36,733 nt of DNA from an uncultured Prevotella sp. Lineage in GTDB: Bacteria; Bacteroidota; Bacteroidia; Bacteroidales; Bacteroidaceae. Below the pieces are notes generated by a model. It saw nothing but the letters and a program-made list of their open reading frames with translations. It searched no databases and was not told the DNA's origin. The translations under genes and the position numbers were made by a program. Below are positions 15,087 through 23,298 of this stretch, piece by piece. Every line of letters begins with the position of its first letter. Position 1 is the first letter of the stretch. The stretch lies in assembly GCA_939792625.1 (NCBI GenBank), contig CALNFG010000002.1, positions 1-36,733 on the forward strand. Reading direction: 5' to 3'.

Positions 15087-15121
15087 GGACGTGGAGACGG
15101 TACACGTGTCTGCAAGTGTCC
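15087..15121 (+). terminator. Weak imperfect hairpin after trmB
   Basis: GGAC-TG-AGAC (from 15087) can pair with GTCT-CA-GTCC (to 15121), with interruptions. There is no strong T tract. It is the only hairpin seen between trmB and the second MATE gene. Confidence 0.3.
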
Positions 15122-15195
15122 GTGTTGTCCTTTTGCGTTGCATGACGTGTGGCGGTATTGCGTAAGAAAATAAATTTTGTTTCATACGCATTTAT

Positions 15196-15226
15196 TTTGT
15201 TCTTCTGCCGATTTGCAGTAACTTTG
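15196..15226 (+). promoter_or_regulatory. Promoter of the second MATE gene
   Basis: TTTG (15196-15199), a 19-base spacer and TAACTTTG (15219-15226) form an exact match to the Bacteroidetes consensus. The leader before the ATG at 15253 is about 20 bases. Confidence 0.85.
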
Positions 15227-15252
15227 CACGCGATTTTAAAAAGGATATTTTT

Positions 15253-16614
15253 ATGGATAACAAACAGGCTACACTTGAACTTGGAACAAAACCGGTAGGT
15301 AAGCTGCTGGCTCAATATGCCTTGCCGGCCATCGTGGCGATGACGGCCTCTTCGCTGTATAACATGATAGACAGCATCTTCATAGGGCAAGGCGTGGGGG
15401 CGTTGGCCATATCGGGACTTGCCATCACGTTCCCGTTGATGAACCTTTCTGCAGCCTTCGGCGCTGCCGTCGGTATAGGTTCGTCTACATGTATATCGGT
15501 GAAACTCGGACAGAAAGACTATGACATGGCCGAAAACATCTTCGGCAACAGCTTTACACTTAACCTGGTGGTGGGTTTGGCTTTCGGACTTATAGCCATG
15601 ATATTTCTTGACCCGATACTGTATTTTTTCGGAGCGAGTGAGAACACCATACCTTATGCCCGCGACTACATGACAGTTATATTGGCCGGCAACGTTGTTT
15701 CACAGACGTTTCTCGGGATGAACGCAGTGCTGCGTGCAGCCAGCAAGCCCAAACAGGCCATGGCCGCCACGATATTGACCGTGATTCTGAACATCGTGCT
15801 TGCACCTGTATTTATCTGGCCTATGAACATGGGCATTCAGGGTGCGGCTCTCGCAACAATCATTTCTCAGGCCGTGGCTCTGATATGGCAGATAAAGCTG
15901 TTCAGCAACGATAAGGAGATACTTCACTTCAAGCGTGGCATATACAAACTGAAGAGTGCCATTGTGAAAAACATTATAAGCATTGGCATGTCTCCGTTTG
16001 CCATGAACGTCTGTGCCTGTGTGGTGGTAATATTCATCAATGCCGGCCTGTCTCATTATGGAGGCGATTTGGCCGTTGGCGCTTACGGTATAGCAAGCAA
16101 GGTCTCGTTTATATTTGTGATGGTTACCATCGGCCTTAATCAGGGGATGCTTCCCATTGCCGGTTACAATTATGGCGCACAGCGTTTCGACAGATTGATG
16201 GGAGTACTTAAATATGCAATGATTACAGCCACTATAATAACAACGTTGGGATTTATCATTGCTGAGTTCTTCCCGTACCAGTGCGCAAGGCTTTTTACTA
16301 CGGATAAAACTCTGATAGATATGTCGATAGAGGGAATAAGGATACACATGCTGGCTTTCCCGATTGTCGGTTGTCAGATGGTCATTACCAACTTCTTTCA
16401 GTGCATAGGAAAAGCAAAAATAAGCATATTCCTTTCACTTTCGCGCCAGATGCTCTTCTTGCTGCCTCTTCTTGTGATGCTGCCACCTATAATGAAACTT
16501 GACGGTGTATGGACAGCCATGCCCGTGTCAGACGTCATTGCTGCAATAGTGGCGTTTGTGATGATGGCTAAATATATGAGAAAGTTTAAGAAACAGATGC
16601 AGATGACGGCTTAA
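15253..16614 (+). CDS. MATE family efflux transporter (second, distinct copy)
   Basis: 453-aa inner-membrane exporter with about twelve transmembrane segments. The N-terminal half shows LLAQYALPAIVAMTASSLYN, MIDSIFIGQGVGALAISGLA and GIGSSTCISVKLGQKD; the second half has GLNQGMLPIAGYNYGAQRFD, the matching C-domain motif. It belongs to the subgroup close to MepA/DinF-like proteins and differs clearly from the 1831-3258 copy. A strong promoter lies directly upstream. The cytidylate-kinase-like gene starts 76 bases downstream and could share the transcript. The substrate is unknown. Confidence 0.92.
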   Translation: MDNKQATLELGTKPVGKLLAQYALPAIVAMTASSLYNMIDSIFIGQGVGALAISGLAITFPLMNLSAAFGAAVGIGSSTCISVKLGQKDYDMAENIFGNSFTLNLVVGLAFGLIAMIFLDPILYFFGASENTIPYARDYMTVILAGNVVSQTFLGMNAVLRAASKPKQAMAATILTVILNIVLAPVFIWPMNMGIQGAALATIISQAVALIWQIKLFSNDKEILHFKRGIYKLKSAIVKNIISIGMSPFAMNVCACVVVIFINAGLSHYGGDLAVGAYGIASKVSFIFVMVTIGLNQGMLPIAGYNYGAQRFDRLMGVLKYAMITATIITTLGFIIAEFFPYQCARLFTTDKTLIDMSIEGIRIHMLAFPIVGCQMVITNFFQCIGKAKISIFLSLSRQMLFLLPLLVMLPPIMKLDGVWTAMPVSDVIAAIVAFVMMAKYMRKFKKQMQMTA

Positions 16615-16690
16615 TGACGTGAGCCTGTGTGTCAGGATTGCTGTGCAATCGGAGTAAGGTTTCGTCGTATGACAATAAAAATTGAAAAAT

Positions 16691-17314
16691 ATGGAACACA
16701 AGAATATAATAATCAACGTTGGCCGACAGCTCGGAAGCGGTGGAATGATTATAGCAAAGATGCTGGCCGAAGACTTCGGCTGTAAGTTCTATGACAAGGA
16801 GTTGCTCAATCTTGCAGCGAAAGAAAGTGGTTTCAGCGAGAAGTTTTTTGAACAGAACGATGAAAAGAAAGGCTTTTTCCGGTCGTTGTTTCATGTTCAT
16901 GCACCTTTCGTGTCAGACAATAACTTTTATAATAACAAACTGTCGCAGGAAAGTCTGTTCCAGTTTCAGAGCGACGCCATCCGCAAAGCCGCACAGACAG
17001 ACTCTTGTGTTTTTGTCGGGCGTTGTGCTGATTATGTGTTACGTGACTTTGATAATACCGTAAGCGTGTTTATAACGGCAGACCTCAAAGAGCGTGTGGA
17101 GCGTATCTGCGAACGTCATAACTGCGGTGAAGAAGAGGCCAGAAAGATAATCGAGAGCAAAGAATCGACGCGCTCGTCTTATTATAATTATTATACAGGC
17201 AAGGTGTGGGGACACGGCACTTCTTACGATCTTTGCATAAACTCAAGCGTTTTGGGCATAGATGGTACAGAGCAGTTTGTCAAGGATTTTATAAAAAAAG
17301 TTTTGAAAGTATAA
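16691..17314 (+). CDS. Cytidylate kinase-like protein
   Basis: 207-aa P-loop protein of the cytidylate-kinase-like family (PF13189 type). The N-terminal NVGRQLGSGGMIIAKMLAE (about 8-26) is the family's nucleotide-binding loop, followed by FYDKELLNLAAKESGFSE. CVFVGRCADYVL (about 100) and VSVFITADLKERVERI are the conserved middle strands, and STRSSYYNYYTGKVWG the lid and substrate region. The family resembles Cmk but the true substrate is often unknown, and a normal cmk probably exists elsewhere in the genome. ATG 16691 was chosen over a TTG three codons upstream. It lies between the MATE gene and the phosphodiesterase gene. Confidence 0.85.
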   Translation: MEHKNIIINVGRQLGSGGMIIAKMLAEDFGCKFYDKELLNLAAKESGFSEKFFEQNDEKKGFFRSLFHVHAPFVSDNNFYNNKLSQESLFQFQSDAIRKAAQTDSCVFVGRCADYVLRDFDNTVSVFITADLKERVERICERHNCGEEEARKIIESKESTRSSYYNYYTGKVWGHGTSYDLCINSSVLGIDGTEQFVKDFIKKVLKV

Positions 17315-17365
17315 GGTTGATACGTGCATTCTTCATCCTTTCATCTTTTCTGGTAAATATATCAA

Positions 17366-17884
17366 ATGAAACGAATAGGTATAATCAGCGACACGCACTC
17401 ATACTGGGATGACAAGTATCTGCATTACTTTGAGCCTTGCGACGAAATCTGGCATGCCGGTGACATCGGTTCGCTTGAGGTGGCGGAACGCCTGGCAGAA
17501 TACAGAATGTTCCGTGCCGTATGCGGAAACTGTGACGGCGGCGACCTGCGCCGGATGTATCCCGAGGTGTTAAGATGGAAGTGTGAAGATGCTGATGTGC
17601 TGATGAAGCATATAGGCGGTTATCCGGGCAATTACGATCAAAGTATCAGGGCTTCGATTTACGCCATGCCTCCGCAGTTGTTCATAAGTGGACATTCGCA
17701 CATTCTGAAAGTAAAATACGACAAGACACTCAACCTGTTGCACATCAATCCCGGAGCTGCAGGATTGCAGGGATGGCACAGGGAGCGAACTCTAATCAGG
17801 CTGATAATTGACAGAGGTAAGTTTAAAGATCTTGAAGTGGTCACTCTTGATGACCCGAGGAAATGTGGCGCACACAATTTTTAG
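17366..17884 (+). CDS. YfcE-like metallophosphoesterase
   Basis: 172-aa cytoplasmic phosphodiesterase of the YfcE/MJ0936 family with a two-metal centre. All metal-binding motifs are visible: ISDTHSYWDD (D-x-H), HAGDIGS (GD), AVCGNCDGG (GNxD), and FISGHSHILK (GHxH), with a final NPGAAGLQG. Family members hydrolyse phosphodiesters in vitro and the physiological substrate is usually unknown. The gene is complete and starts 51 bases after the cytidylate-kinase-like gene. rmlB begins 73 bases downstream. Confidence 0.9.
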   Translation: MKRIGIISDTHSYWDDKYLHYFEPCDEIWHAGDIGSLEVAERLAEYRMFRAVCGNCDGGDLRRMYPEVLRWKCEDADVLMKHIGGYPGNYDQSIRASIYAMPPQLFISGHSHILKVKYDKTLNLLHINPGAAGLQGWHRERTLIRLIIDRGKFKDLEVVTLDDPRKCGAHNF

Positions 17885-17957
17885 CCGATAATTGAGTTAT
17901 ATATACATGGTAACCAACCTAAAATGTATAACAACCAACTTAAATAAATACATTAAT

Positions 17958-19106
17958 ATGAAAACTTATCTTGTGACAGGTGCGGCCGGATTCATAGGGT
18001 CAAATTACATCAAGTATCTTCTTTACAGAAAGTATAAAGATGAAGACATTAAAGTAATCGTGCTGGATGCACTGACCTATGCCGGAAATTACGGAACGAT
18101 AAAAGACGATATAGACGGTAAAAGATGTGTATTTGTTCATGGTGACATCCGTGACAAGGCTTTGGCCGGCAAGCTGTTCGCTGAGAATGATATAGATTAT
18201 GTCGTTAATTTTGCTGCTGAAAGCCATGTTGACAGAAGCATTGAAAACCCGCAACTGTTTCTTGAGACAAACATATTGGGTACTCAGAATCTGCTTGACG
18301 CCGCGCGCCGTGCATGGGTCACGGGTAAAGATGCTTCGGGTTATCCGTCATGGAAAGCCGGCAAGCGCTTTCATCAGGTAAGTACAGACGAAGTGTACGG
18401 CTCGTTGGGCAATGACGGCTATTTTACCGAAACTACTCCGGTCTGCCCGCACAGCCCTTATAGCGCATCAAAAACGAGTGCAGACCTGATAGTTAAGGCA
18501 TATCATGATACTTACCACATGCCTGTGACAATAACCCGCTGCTCGAACAATTACGGTCCGTATCATTTTCCGGAGAAACTCATTCCTTTGATTATCAACA
18601 ACATTCTTGAGGGCAAGCAACTGCCTGTTTACGGCAAAGGTGACAATGTGAGAGACTGGCTTTACGTAGAAGACCACTGCAAGGCTATTGACCTTGTCGT
18701 GCGTGAAGGGCGTGACGGAGAGGTTTACAATGTCGGCGGACACAACGAAATGGCCAACATTGACATCGTGAAACTTACCATAAAGACCATTCACGACATG
18801 ATGGCAGAGGACAAAAGTCTTCGTAACATCTTGAAGAAACAGGTAAAAGACGCCGGCGGCGACATTGACATAAACTGGATAAACAATGATCTTATCACCT
18901 TTGTTGCCGACCGTTTGGGGCATGACCAGCGTTATGCCATTGACCCGACCAAGATTAAGAATGAACTTGGATGGTATCCGGAGACGATGTTTGCAGACGG
19001 AATTGTAAAGACAATCCGCTGGAATCTTGAACATCAGGACTGGGTAAACGAAGTAACCAGCGGCGACTATCAGAAGTATTACGAACAGATGTACGGCAAC
19101 AGATAA
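17958..19106 (+). CDS. rmlB: dTDP-glucose 4,6-dehydratase
   Basis: Converts dTDP-glucose to dTDP-4-keto-6-deoxyglucose, the branch point for rhamnose and for many deoxy-amino sugars. The 382-aa short-chain dehydrogenase has the NAD-binding VTGAAGFIGSNY (about 6-17), NFAAESHVDRSI, the catalytic region VSTDEVYGSLG and the Tyr-Lys motif YSASKTSADL. CSNNYGPYHFPEKLIPL and GDNVRDWLYVEDH confirm the family. ATG 17958 was chosen; the open frame back to 17892 would put 22 extra residues before the Rossmann strand. rmlA, rmlC and rmlD are absent here, so the product probably feeds the FdtA/FdtB-like enzymes encoded 3-5 kb downstream. Confidence 0.96.
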   Translation: MKTYLVTGAAGFIGSNYIKYLLYRKYKDEDIKVIVLDALTYAGNYGTIKDDIDGKRCVFVHGDIRDKALAGKLFAENDIDYVVNFAAESHVDRSIENPQLFLETNILGTQNLLDAARRAWVTGKDASGYPSWKAGKRFHQVSTDEVYGSLGNDGYFTETTPVCPHSPYSASKTSADLIVKAYHDTYHMPVTITRCSNNYGPYHFPEKLIPLIINNILEGKQLPVYGKGDNVRDWLYVEDHCKAIDLVVREGRDGEVYNVGGHNEMANIDIVKLTIKTIHDMMAEDKSLRNILKKQVKDAGGDIDINWINNDLITFVADRLGHDQRYAIDPTKIKNELGWYPETMFADGIVKTIRWNLEHQDWVNEVTSGDYQKYYEQMYGNR

Positions 19107-19116
19107 AGTGAATAGG

Positions 19117-19154
19117 GAGCTGAGAATGAACATTGAGAATATTATTCTCAGCTC
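19117..19154 (+). terminator. Hairpin with two competing left arms after rmlB
   Basis: GAGCTGAGAAT (19117-19127) pairs with ATTCTCAGCTC (19144-19154). A second TGAGAAT (19134-19140) can pair with the same right arm. Only a short T-rich tail follows, so termination may be partial. Confidence 0.45.
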
Positions 19155-19185
19155 TTGATTTCAAACTATTAACTCAAAAAAACGT

Positions 19186-19497
19186 ATGGACGCACTCTCT
19201 CAAGAACTTCAGGATTTCCTGATACGTCTCGGCAGGGAGCCCGGCTGTGTGGGCGAGAAGGTGGAACACTACATGAAACACATCATGCACCTTGTCTATG
19301 CCGATGACGAAGACATGCTTCAGCAGTATTATGGATTGTTCGGTAACGATGTGAAGCCTCTTGAAGACATAGCCCGTGAACGCCATGTGAGCAATGAGAC
19401 CATGCTGAAAATCATAGAGGCGAATCTGCGTAAGATGGCAGTTTCACCGGAATGGCAGATGGTAAAGCAGATAATCAGCAGACGGGCAGACAAATGA
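19186..19497 (+). CDS. Small protein resembling sigma-70 region 4 (helix-turn-helix)
   Basis: 103-aa soluble protein with no signal peptide. Residues about 44-85 (YYGLFGNDVKPLEDIARE, then HVSNETMLKIIEANLRKM) follow the pattern of sigma-70 region 4, where GL, LEEI, V and QIEAKALRKL mark the helix-turn-helix that reads the -35 box. No region 2 is present, so it cannot act as an ordinary sigma factor. It could be a region-4-only regulator or simply a divergent HTH protein. I do not recognise a named family. It lies between rmlB and purT, with hairpins on both sides. Confidence 0.7.
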   Translation: MDALSQELQDFLIRLGREPGCVGEKVEHYMKHIMHLVYADDEDMLQQYYGLFGNDVKPLEDIARERHVSNETMLKIIEANLRKMAVSPEWQMVKQIISRRADK

Positions 19498-19563
19498 CAA
19501 GCAGACAAGGAGATTTGTTTTTACCGGAATATGGCTTTTGTGCAAATCTCCTTGTCTGCTTGT
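19497..19563. terminator. Perfect 21-bp inverted repeat between the HTH gene and purT
   Basis: Bases 19497-19517 (beginning ACAAGCAGACAAGG) are the exact reverse complement of 19543-19563, with a loop that includes TTTTTACCGG. It begins next to the stop codon and probably ends the upstream transcript. Its outer 11 bases belong to a repeat family found again at 25380, 27472 and 27488. Confidence 0.7.
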
Positions 19564-19598
19564 TGCTTGTCTGCTCGTAAACTATAAAATAAGAATCA

Positions 19599-20759
19599 AT
19601 GAAAAAGATATTATTGTTAGGCTCTGGAGAACTGGGCAAGGAGTTTGTTATTGCGGCCAAACGTGCAGGACAGTATGTCGTTGCTTGTGACCGTTATGCC
19701 AACGCTCCGGCCATGCAGGTGGCCGATGAGAGCGAAGTTTTCAACATGCTTGACGGCGATGCACTTGACAGAGTGGTGGAAAAACACCGTCCGGACATAA
19801 TCGTTCCGGAGATAGAAGCTATCCGCACAGAGCGTCTTTTCGATTTTGAGAAGCAAGGCATGCAGGTGGCTCCGAGTGCAAGAGCCGTGAACTTCACGAT
19901 GAATCGTAAGGCCATACGTGACCTTGCGGCCGGAGAACTGGGACTGAGAACGGCCAAATATTTTTATGCCAAGACGTTGGACGAACTTAAAGAACATTCA
20001 AAGGAGATTGGTTTTCCGTGCGTCATAAAGCCTCTAATGTCGTCATCAGGTCACGGACAGAGTGTTGTTGAGAAGGCAGACGAACTTGAAGCAGCGTTCA
20101 ATTCGGCCATGGAAGGCAGCCGTGGTGATGTGAAAGAGATAATCATAGAAGAGTTTATTCACTTTGACAGCGAGTTTACCTTGCTCACGGTGACGCAAAA
20201 AAACGGTCCGACACTGTTCTGCCCGCCGATAGGACATGTGCAGAAAGGCGGCGATTACCGTGAGAGCTGGCAGCCGTTTGCCATAAGCGATGCTGACCTG
20301 AAAGAGGCCTGCCACATGGCCGATGCTGTAACGAAAGCCTTGACTGGTGCCGGTATATGGGGAGTGGAGTTTTTCCTGAGCCGGGACAAAGGTGTGATTT
20401 TTTCCGAACTTTCGCCTCGTCCGCATGACACGGGCATGGTGACTCTCGGCCATACGCTCAATCTCAATGAGTTTGAACTGCACTTCCGTGCCGTCATGGG
20501 CTTGCCGATTCCGGCCATTCATCTTGAGCATGCCGGAGCAAGTGCAGTGGTGCTGGCAAAAGAAGAAGCCGGCCATGAGCCTCAGTATGACATGACGGAT
20601 GTGCTGACCGAGGATTATACGCGCCTTAGAATTTTCGGAAAACAGCAGCAACACGTCGGGCGGCGCATGGGTGTAGTGCTGTGTTATGGAGATGTTGATG
20701 CCGACACAGCGGCATTGAGAGACAAGGCAAAGCGACTTGCGGCCACTGTAATCAGATAA
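19599..20759 (+). CDS. purT: Formate-dependent phosphoribosylglycinamide formyltransferase (GAR transformylase 2)
   Basis: ATP-grasp enzyme that makes formyl-GAR from GAR, ATP and formate in purine synthesis, bypassing the folate-dependent PurN step. The 386-aa protein has the N-terminal [18 protein letters not shown], the acidic [16 protein letters not shown], the ATP-grasp strand [19 protein letters not shown] and the metal-binding end of the domain [16 protein letters not shown]. The length equals that of E. coli PurT. Its place inside a nucleotide-sugar region is probably incidental, since a strong hairpin precedes it. However, the acyltransferase gene starts only 15 bases after its stop codon, so the two may share a transcript. 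Confidence 0.96.
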   Translation: MKKILLLGSGELGKEFVIAAKRAGQYVVACDRYANAPAMQVADESEVFNMLDGDALDRVVEKHRPDIIVPEIEAIRTERLFDFEKQGMQVAPSARAVNFTMNRKAIRDLAAGELGLRTAKYFYAKTLDELKEHSKEIGFPCVIKPLMSSSGHGQSVVEKADELEAAFNSAMEGSRGDVKEIIIEEFIHFDSEFTLLTVTQKNGPTLFCPPIGHVQKGGDYRESWQPFAISDADLKEACHMADAVTKALTGAGIWGVEFFLSRDKGVIFSELSPRPHDTGMVTLGHTLNLNEFELHFRAVMGLPIPAIHLEHAGASAVVLAKEEAGHEPQYDMTDVLTEDYTRLRIFGKQQQHVGRRMGVVLCYGDVDADTAALRDKAKRLAATVIR

Positions 20760-20774
20760 ATATAGGCTGCTGAA

Positions 20775-21851
20775 ATGATAGAGACGTTACACTCTTTCCG
20801 CTTTTTGTTCGTTGTGCTTGTGTTCTTTTCACATTTTGTGTGGGAGGGCCATGTTCCGTTTGATTACGGCGGAGAGTGTGGCGTTTCTTTCTTTTTTATC
20901 TTGAGCGGCTTTGTGTTGTCGGTTGGCTACGGCGGCAGGCTGCGCGGCGGTGTATTCTCTGAAAAGACGTTCCTGTTGAAGCAGTTATGCAAGTTTTATC
21001 CGCTCCACATTGTCATGACATTGTTTTTCATGATGCTCGATATGCGTACTGATGCCGGTGTTGATTGGGTAAAGCTGCTGTTGAATCTTTTTCTGTTGCA
21101 GAGCTGGCTGCCTGACAACGATTATAATTTTGCGTTCAACGGTGTTTCATGGTTTCTGTCTGACATGCTGCTGTTTTATTTGCTGTTTCCGGTGCTGTTC
21201 AGGAAGATAGACAGCATGCCGTCCCGTCAGTTGTGGGGCGTCACATTTGTGGGTATTGCCGCTTATTTTGTTCTGGTGTTGCTGGTACCGCAAAGTGCGG
21301 TCAATACCGTATTATATGTGTTCCCGCCGGTCAGATGTCTTGATTTCATTCTCGGAATACTTGTTTACAGGGTTTATGCCGGTTGTCGTGAATTACCGTT
21401 TCTTTACAGTTCCGTATGCAAAAGGCGTTTCATATTTGTGACTGTTTTTGAGTTAGCGGTCGTACTGTTGCTTGTCTCTTCATATCTTGTGTATGGCAGT
21501 CTGCCGTCACGGATACGTTGTGTGGGCCTGTTCTGGTTTGTCTTGCCGTTGCTGATTCTGTTTTTTGCCATTGTCGACAAGTGCGGAGGTACTTTCACAC
21601 GTTTGCTTCACAGTCGTGTGCTGCTGTGGCTAGGCGGTGTAAGTTTTGAAGTCTTTTTATTGCATCTTGCGGTTATCCGGCTGTTCACCGGAGCAGCGAT
21701 CCGTATAGGTCTTACTTCTTTGTCTTTATATGAATATATCGCGGCATCGTTGTTGTGCCTGGGTGTTACGGTAGGTCTGGCTGTGCCTGTGAAAAAATAT
21801 TTTGTGGATAATTTATACTCAGTTTTGATAAAAGCCGTTATAAAGGTATGA
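20775..21851 (+). CDS. Membrane acyltransferase (acyltransferase 3 family)
   Basis: 358-aa polytopic inner-membrane protein with about ten hydrophobic segments. The N-terminus has the family pattern TLHSFRFLFVVLVFFSHF, with the conserved Arg and His of the first helix, then GGECGVSFFFILSGFVLS. Such enzymes usually O-acetylate surface polysaccharides or lipids. Its stop codon overlaps the start of the ketoisomerase gene by four bases (ATGA), so the two are translationally coupled, which suggests it modifies the sugar made by this cluster. The acyl donor and acceptor cannot be told from sequence. Confidence 0.88.
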   Translation: MIETLHSFRFLFVVLVFFSHFVWEGHVPFDYGGECGVSFFFILSGFVLSVGYGGRLRGGVFSEKTFLLKQLCKFYPLHIVMTLFFMMLDMRTDAGVDWVKLLLNLFLLQSWLPDNDYNFAFNGVSWFLSDMLLFYLLFPVLFRKIDSMPSRQLWGVTFVGIAAYFVLVLLVPQSAVNTVLYVFPPVRCLDFILGILVYRVYAGCRELPFLYSSVCKRRFIFVTVFELAVVLLLVSSYLVYGSLPSRIRCVGLFWFVLPLLILFFAIVDKCGGTFTRLLHSRVLLWLGGVSFEVFLLHLAVIRLFTGAAIRIGLTSLSLYEYIAASLLCLGVTVGLAVPVKKYFVDNLYSVLIKAVIKV

Positions 21852-22261
21852 GCAAAATGATAGATTTACCTAAGATTTTTGATGTGCGCGGCAATCTTAC
21901 TGTTGCCGAGGAGCATGTCAACGTGCCTTTTGGCATCAGGCGGGTGTATTGGGTGTACGACGTGCCGGGCGGAGAGAGCCGTGGCGGGCATGCACATAAG
22001 AAGTGTAAGGAGTTTATCATAGCCGTCAGCGGCAGTTTCACGGTGACGCTCGACAATGGAAGCGACAGACATACGTACATGTTGAATCATCCCTATCAGG
22101 GACTGTTCGTCGATACCGACACGTGGCGTACGCTTGACGACTTTTCGTCGGGCGCGGTGTGTCTTGTCCTTGCATCAGAGCTTTACGAGGAAGAGGACTA
22201 TATCCGCGAATATGACGAATATCTGAAGTACATTTCCAATAAGAATCTTGGGAAGTTATGA
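21848..22261 (+). CDS. dTDP-4-oxo-6-deoxyglucose 3,4-ketoisomerase (FdtA/QdtA-like)
   Basis: 137-aa cupin-fold enzyme of the WxcM C-terminal/FdtA family. It moves the keto group of the RmlB product from C4 to C3, which prepares it for amination at C3. Visible motifs are FDVRGNLTVAE (about 11-21), FGIRRVYWVYDVPGGESRGG, and HAHKKCKEFIIAVSGSFTV with the two active-site histidines, then PYQGLFVDTDTWRTLDDFS. FdtA gives the galacto product and QdtA the gluco product; the sequence alone does not tell which. The overlap with the acyltransferase gene and the aminotransferase two genes downstream support the pathway. Confidence 0.9.
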   Translation: MSKMIDLPKIFDVRGNLTVAEEHVNVPFGIRRVYWVYDVPGGESRGGHAHKKCKEFIIAVSGSFTVTLDNGSDRHTYMLNHPYQGLFVDTDTWRTLDDFSSGAVCLVLASELYEEEDYIREYDEYLKYISNKNLGKL

Positions 22262-22316
22262 CCATGACTCTATGTGGTTTGACATCCCGTAACCTGACGA
22301 GTGCAGCGAGTGATAT

Positions 22317-23240
22317 ATGAATATTCTTGAAGTTTCGGCTGCCGAGTATAAAGAAATGTTCGGCCGGCAGTCTCATGTTTTCAATTTTGTGGAGTTTTCA
22401 GAATTGAACAAAGGCAAGGTCGCGTCTCTTCATTATCTTGCCTTTGCTGATACGAAAGTAAGATTCGGGTTGACGCTTGGCGAACGTGCAGACGGTCTGT
22501 ACAGCCCGTTTTCGGCACCTTTTGGCGGTTTTGTCGAGTGTGCGCATCAGCGTCTTGGCTTTATTGACGAGGCCGTGTCAGCACTTTCCGGTTACGGACG
22601 TGCGCATGGCAAACCGGTGTATGTCACGCTGCCCCCGCTCGTGTATGACTGTTCACAGTTGTCAAAGTGGGTGAACGTGTTCATGCGCAGGGCCGTGCTT
22701 CGTCATGTCGACCTGAATTATCATTTCGATTTGTCGCTGTTTCCGCATTATGAAGAGATAATAGAGCGTAATGCACGTAAGAATCTGCATCGCGCCAGAC
22801 ATGAAGATCTCGTCACGTTGCATCTCGACACGTCGTCAGACCGTGACGTGGAGCGTGCTTACAGTGTGATAAAGGCTAATCGTGAGCAGCACGGTTATCC
22901 GCTGAGGATGTCGCTCGAGGCAGTTAAAGAGACTGTGAAGATTGTCGATGCCGATTTTTTTGTGATGACCCACGGCGGTAAAGACGTGGCAGCGGCTCAG
23001 GTTTTTGTCGTGGCCGATGGCGTGGCTCAGGTGATATATTGGGGTGACTTGAAAGAATATTCAGCTCTGCGTACGATGAACGGCTTTGCCTGTGACATTT
23101 TTTCTTATTATCACAGCCGCGGATTTAAAACGCTCGATATTGGTCCTTCGACCGAAAACGGACAGCCAAGCTACGGTCTGTGTGACTTTAAAGAAGGGAT
23201 TGGTTGCGGAATAACTCCGAAGTTCGCATTTGAGTTATAA
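22317..23240 (+). CDS. FemAB/GNAT-like acyltransferase
   Basis: 307-aa soluble protein of the FemAB-type acetyltransferase group (BioF2-like, PF13480 type). The tandem GNAT-like folds show in YSPFSAPFGGFVE (about 62-74), the basic ERNARKNLHRARHEDL (about 149-164), then DVAAAQVFVVADGVAQVIYW and RGFKTLDIGPSTENG. In amino-sugar clusters such proteins may N-acylate the 3-amino sugar, the job FdtC does in the known Fuc3NAc pathway; that role here is inference. It lies 55 bases after the ketoisomerase gene and 58 bases before the aminotransferase gene, all in one direction. Confidence 0.8.
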   Translation: MNILEVSAAEYKEMFGRQSHVFNFVEFSELNKGKVASLHYLAFADTKVRFGLTLGERADGLYSPFSAPFGGFVECAHQRLGFIDEAVSALSGYGRAHGKPVYVTLPPLVYDCSQLSKWVNVFMRRAVLRHVDLNYHFDLSLFPHYEEIIERNARKNLHRARHEDLVTLHLDTSSDRDVERAYSVIKANREQHGYPLRMSLEAVKETVKIVDADFFVMTHGGKDVAAAQVFVVADGVAQVIYWGDLKEYSALRTMNGFACDIFSYYHSRGFKTLDIGPSTENGQPSYGLCDFKEGIGCGITPKFAFEL

Positions 23241-23298
23241 ACCGTTGCGGCTTCGGCAATGAGGCAGTTTGTTCTTATTTTTCCATTTTTATGACATC

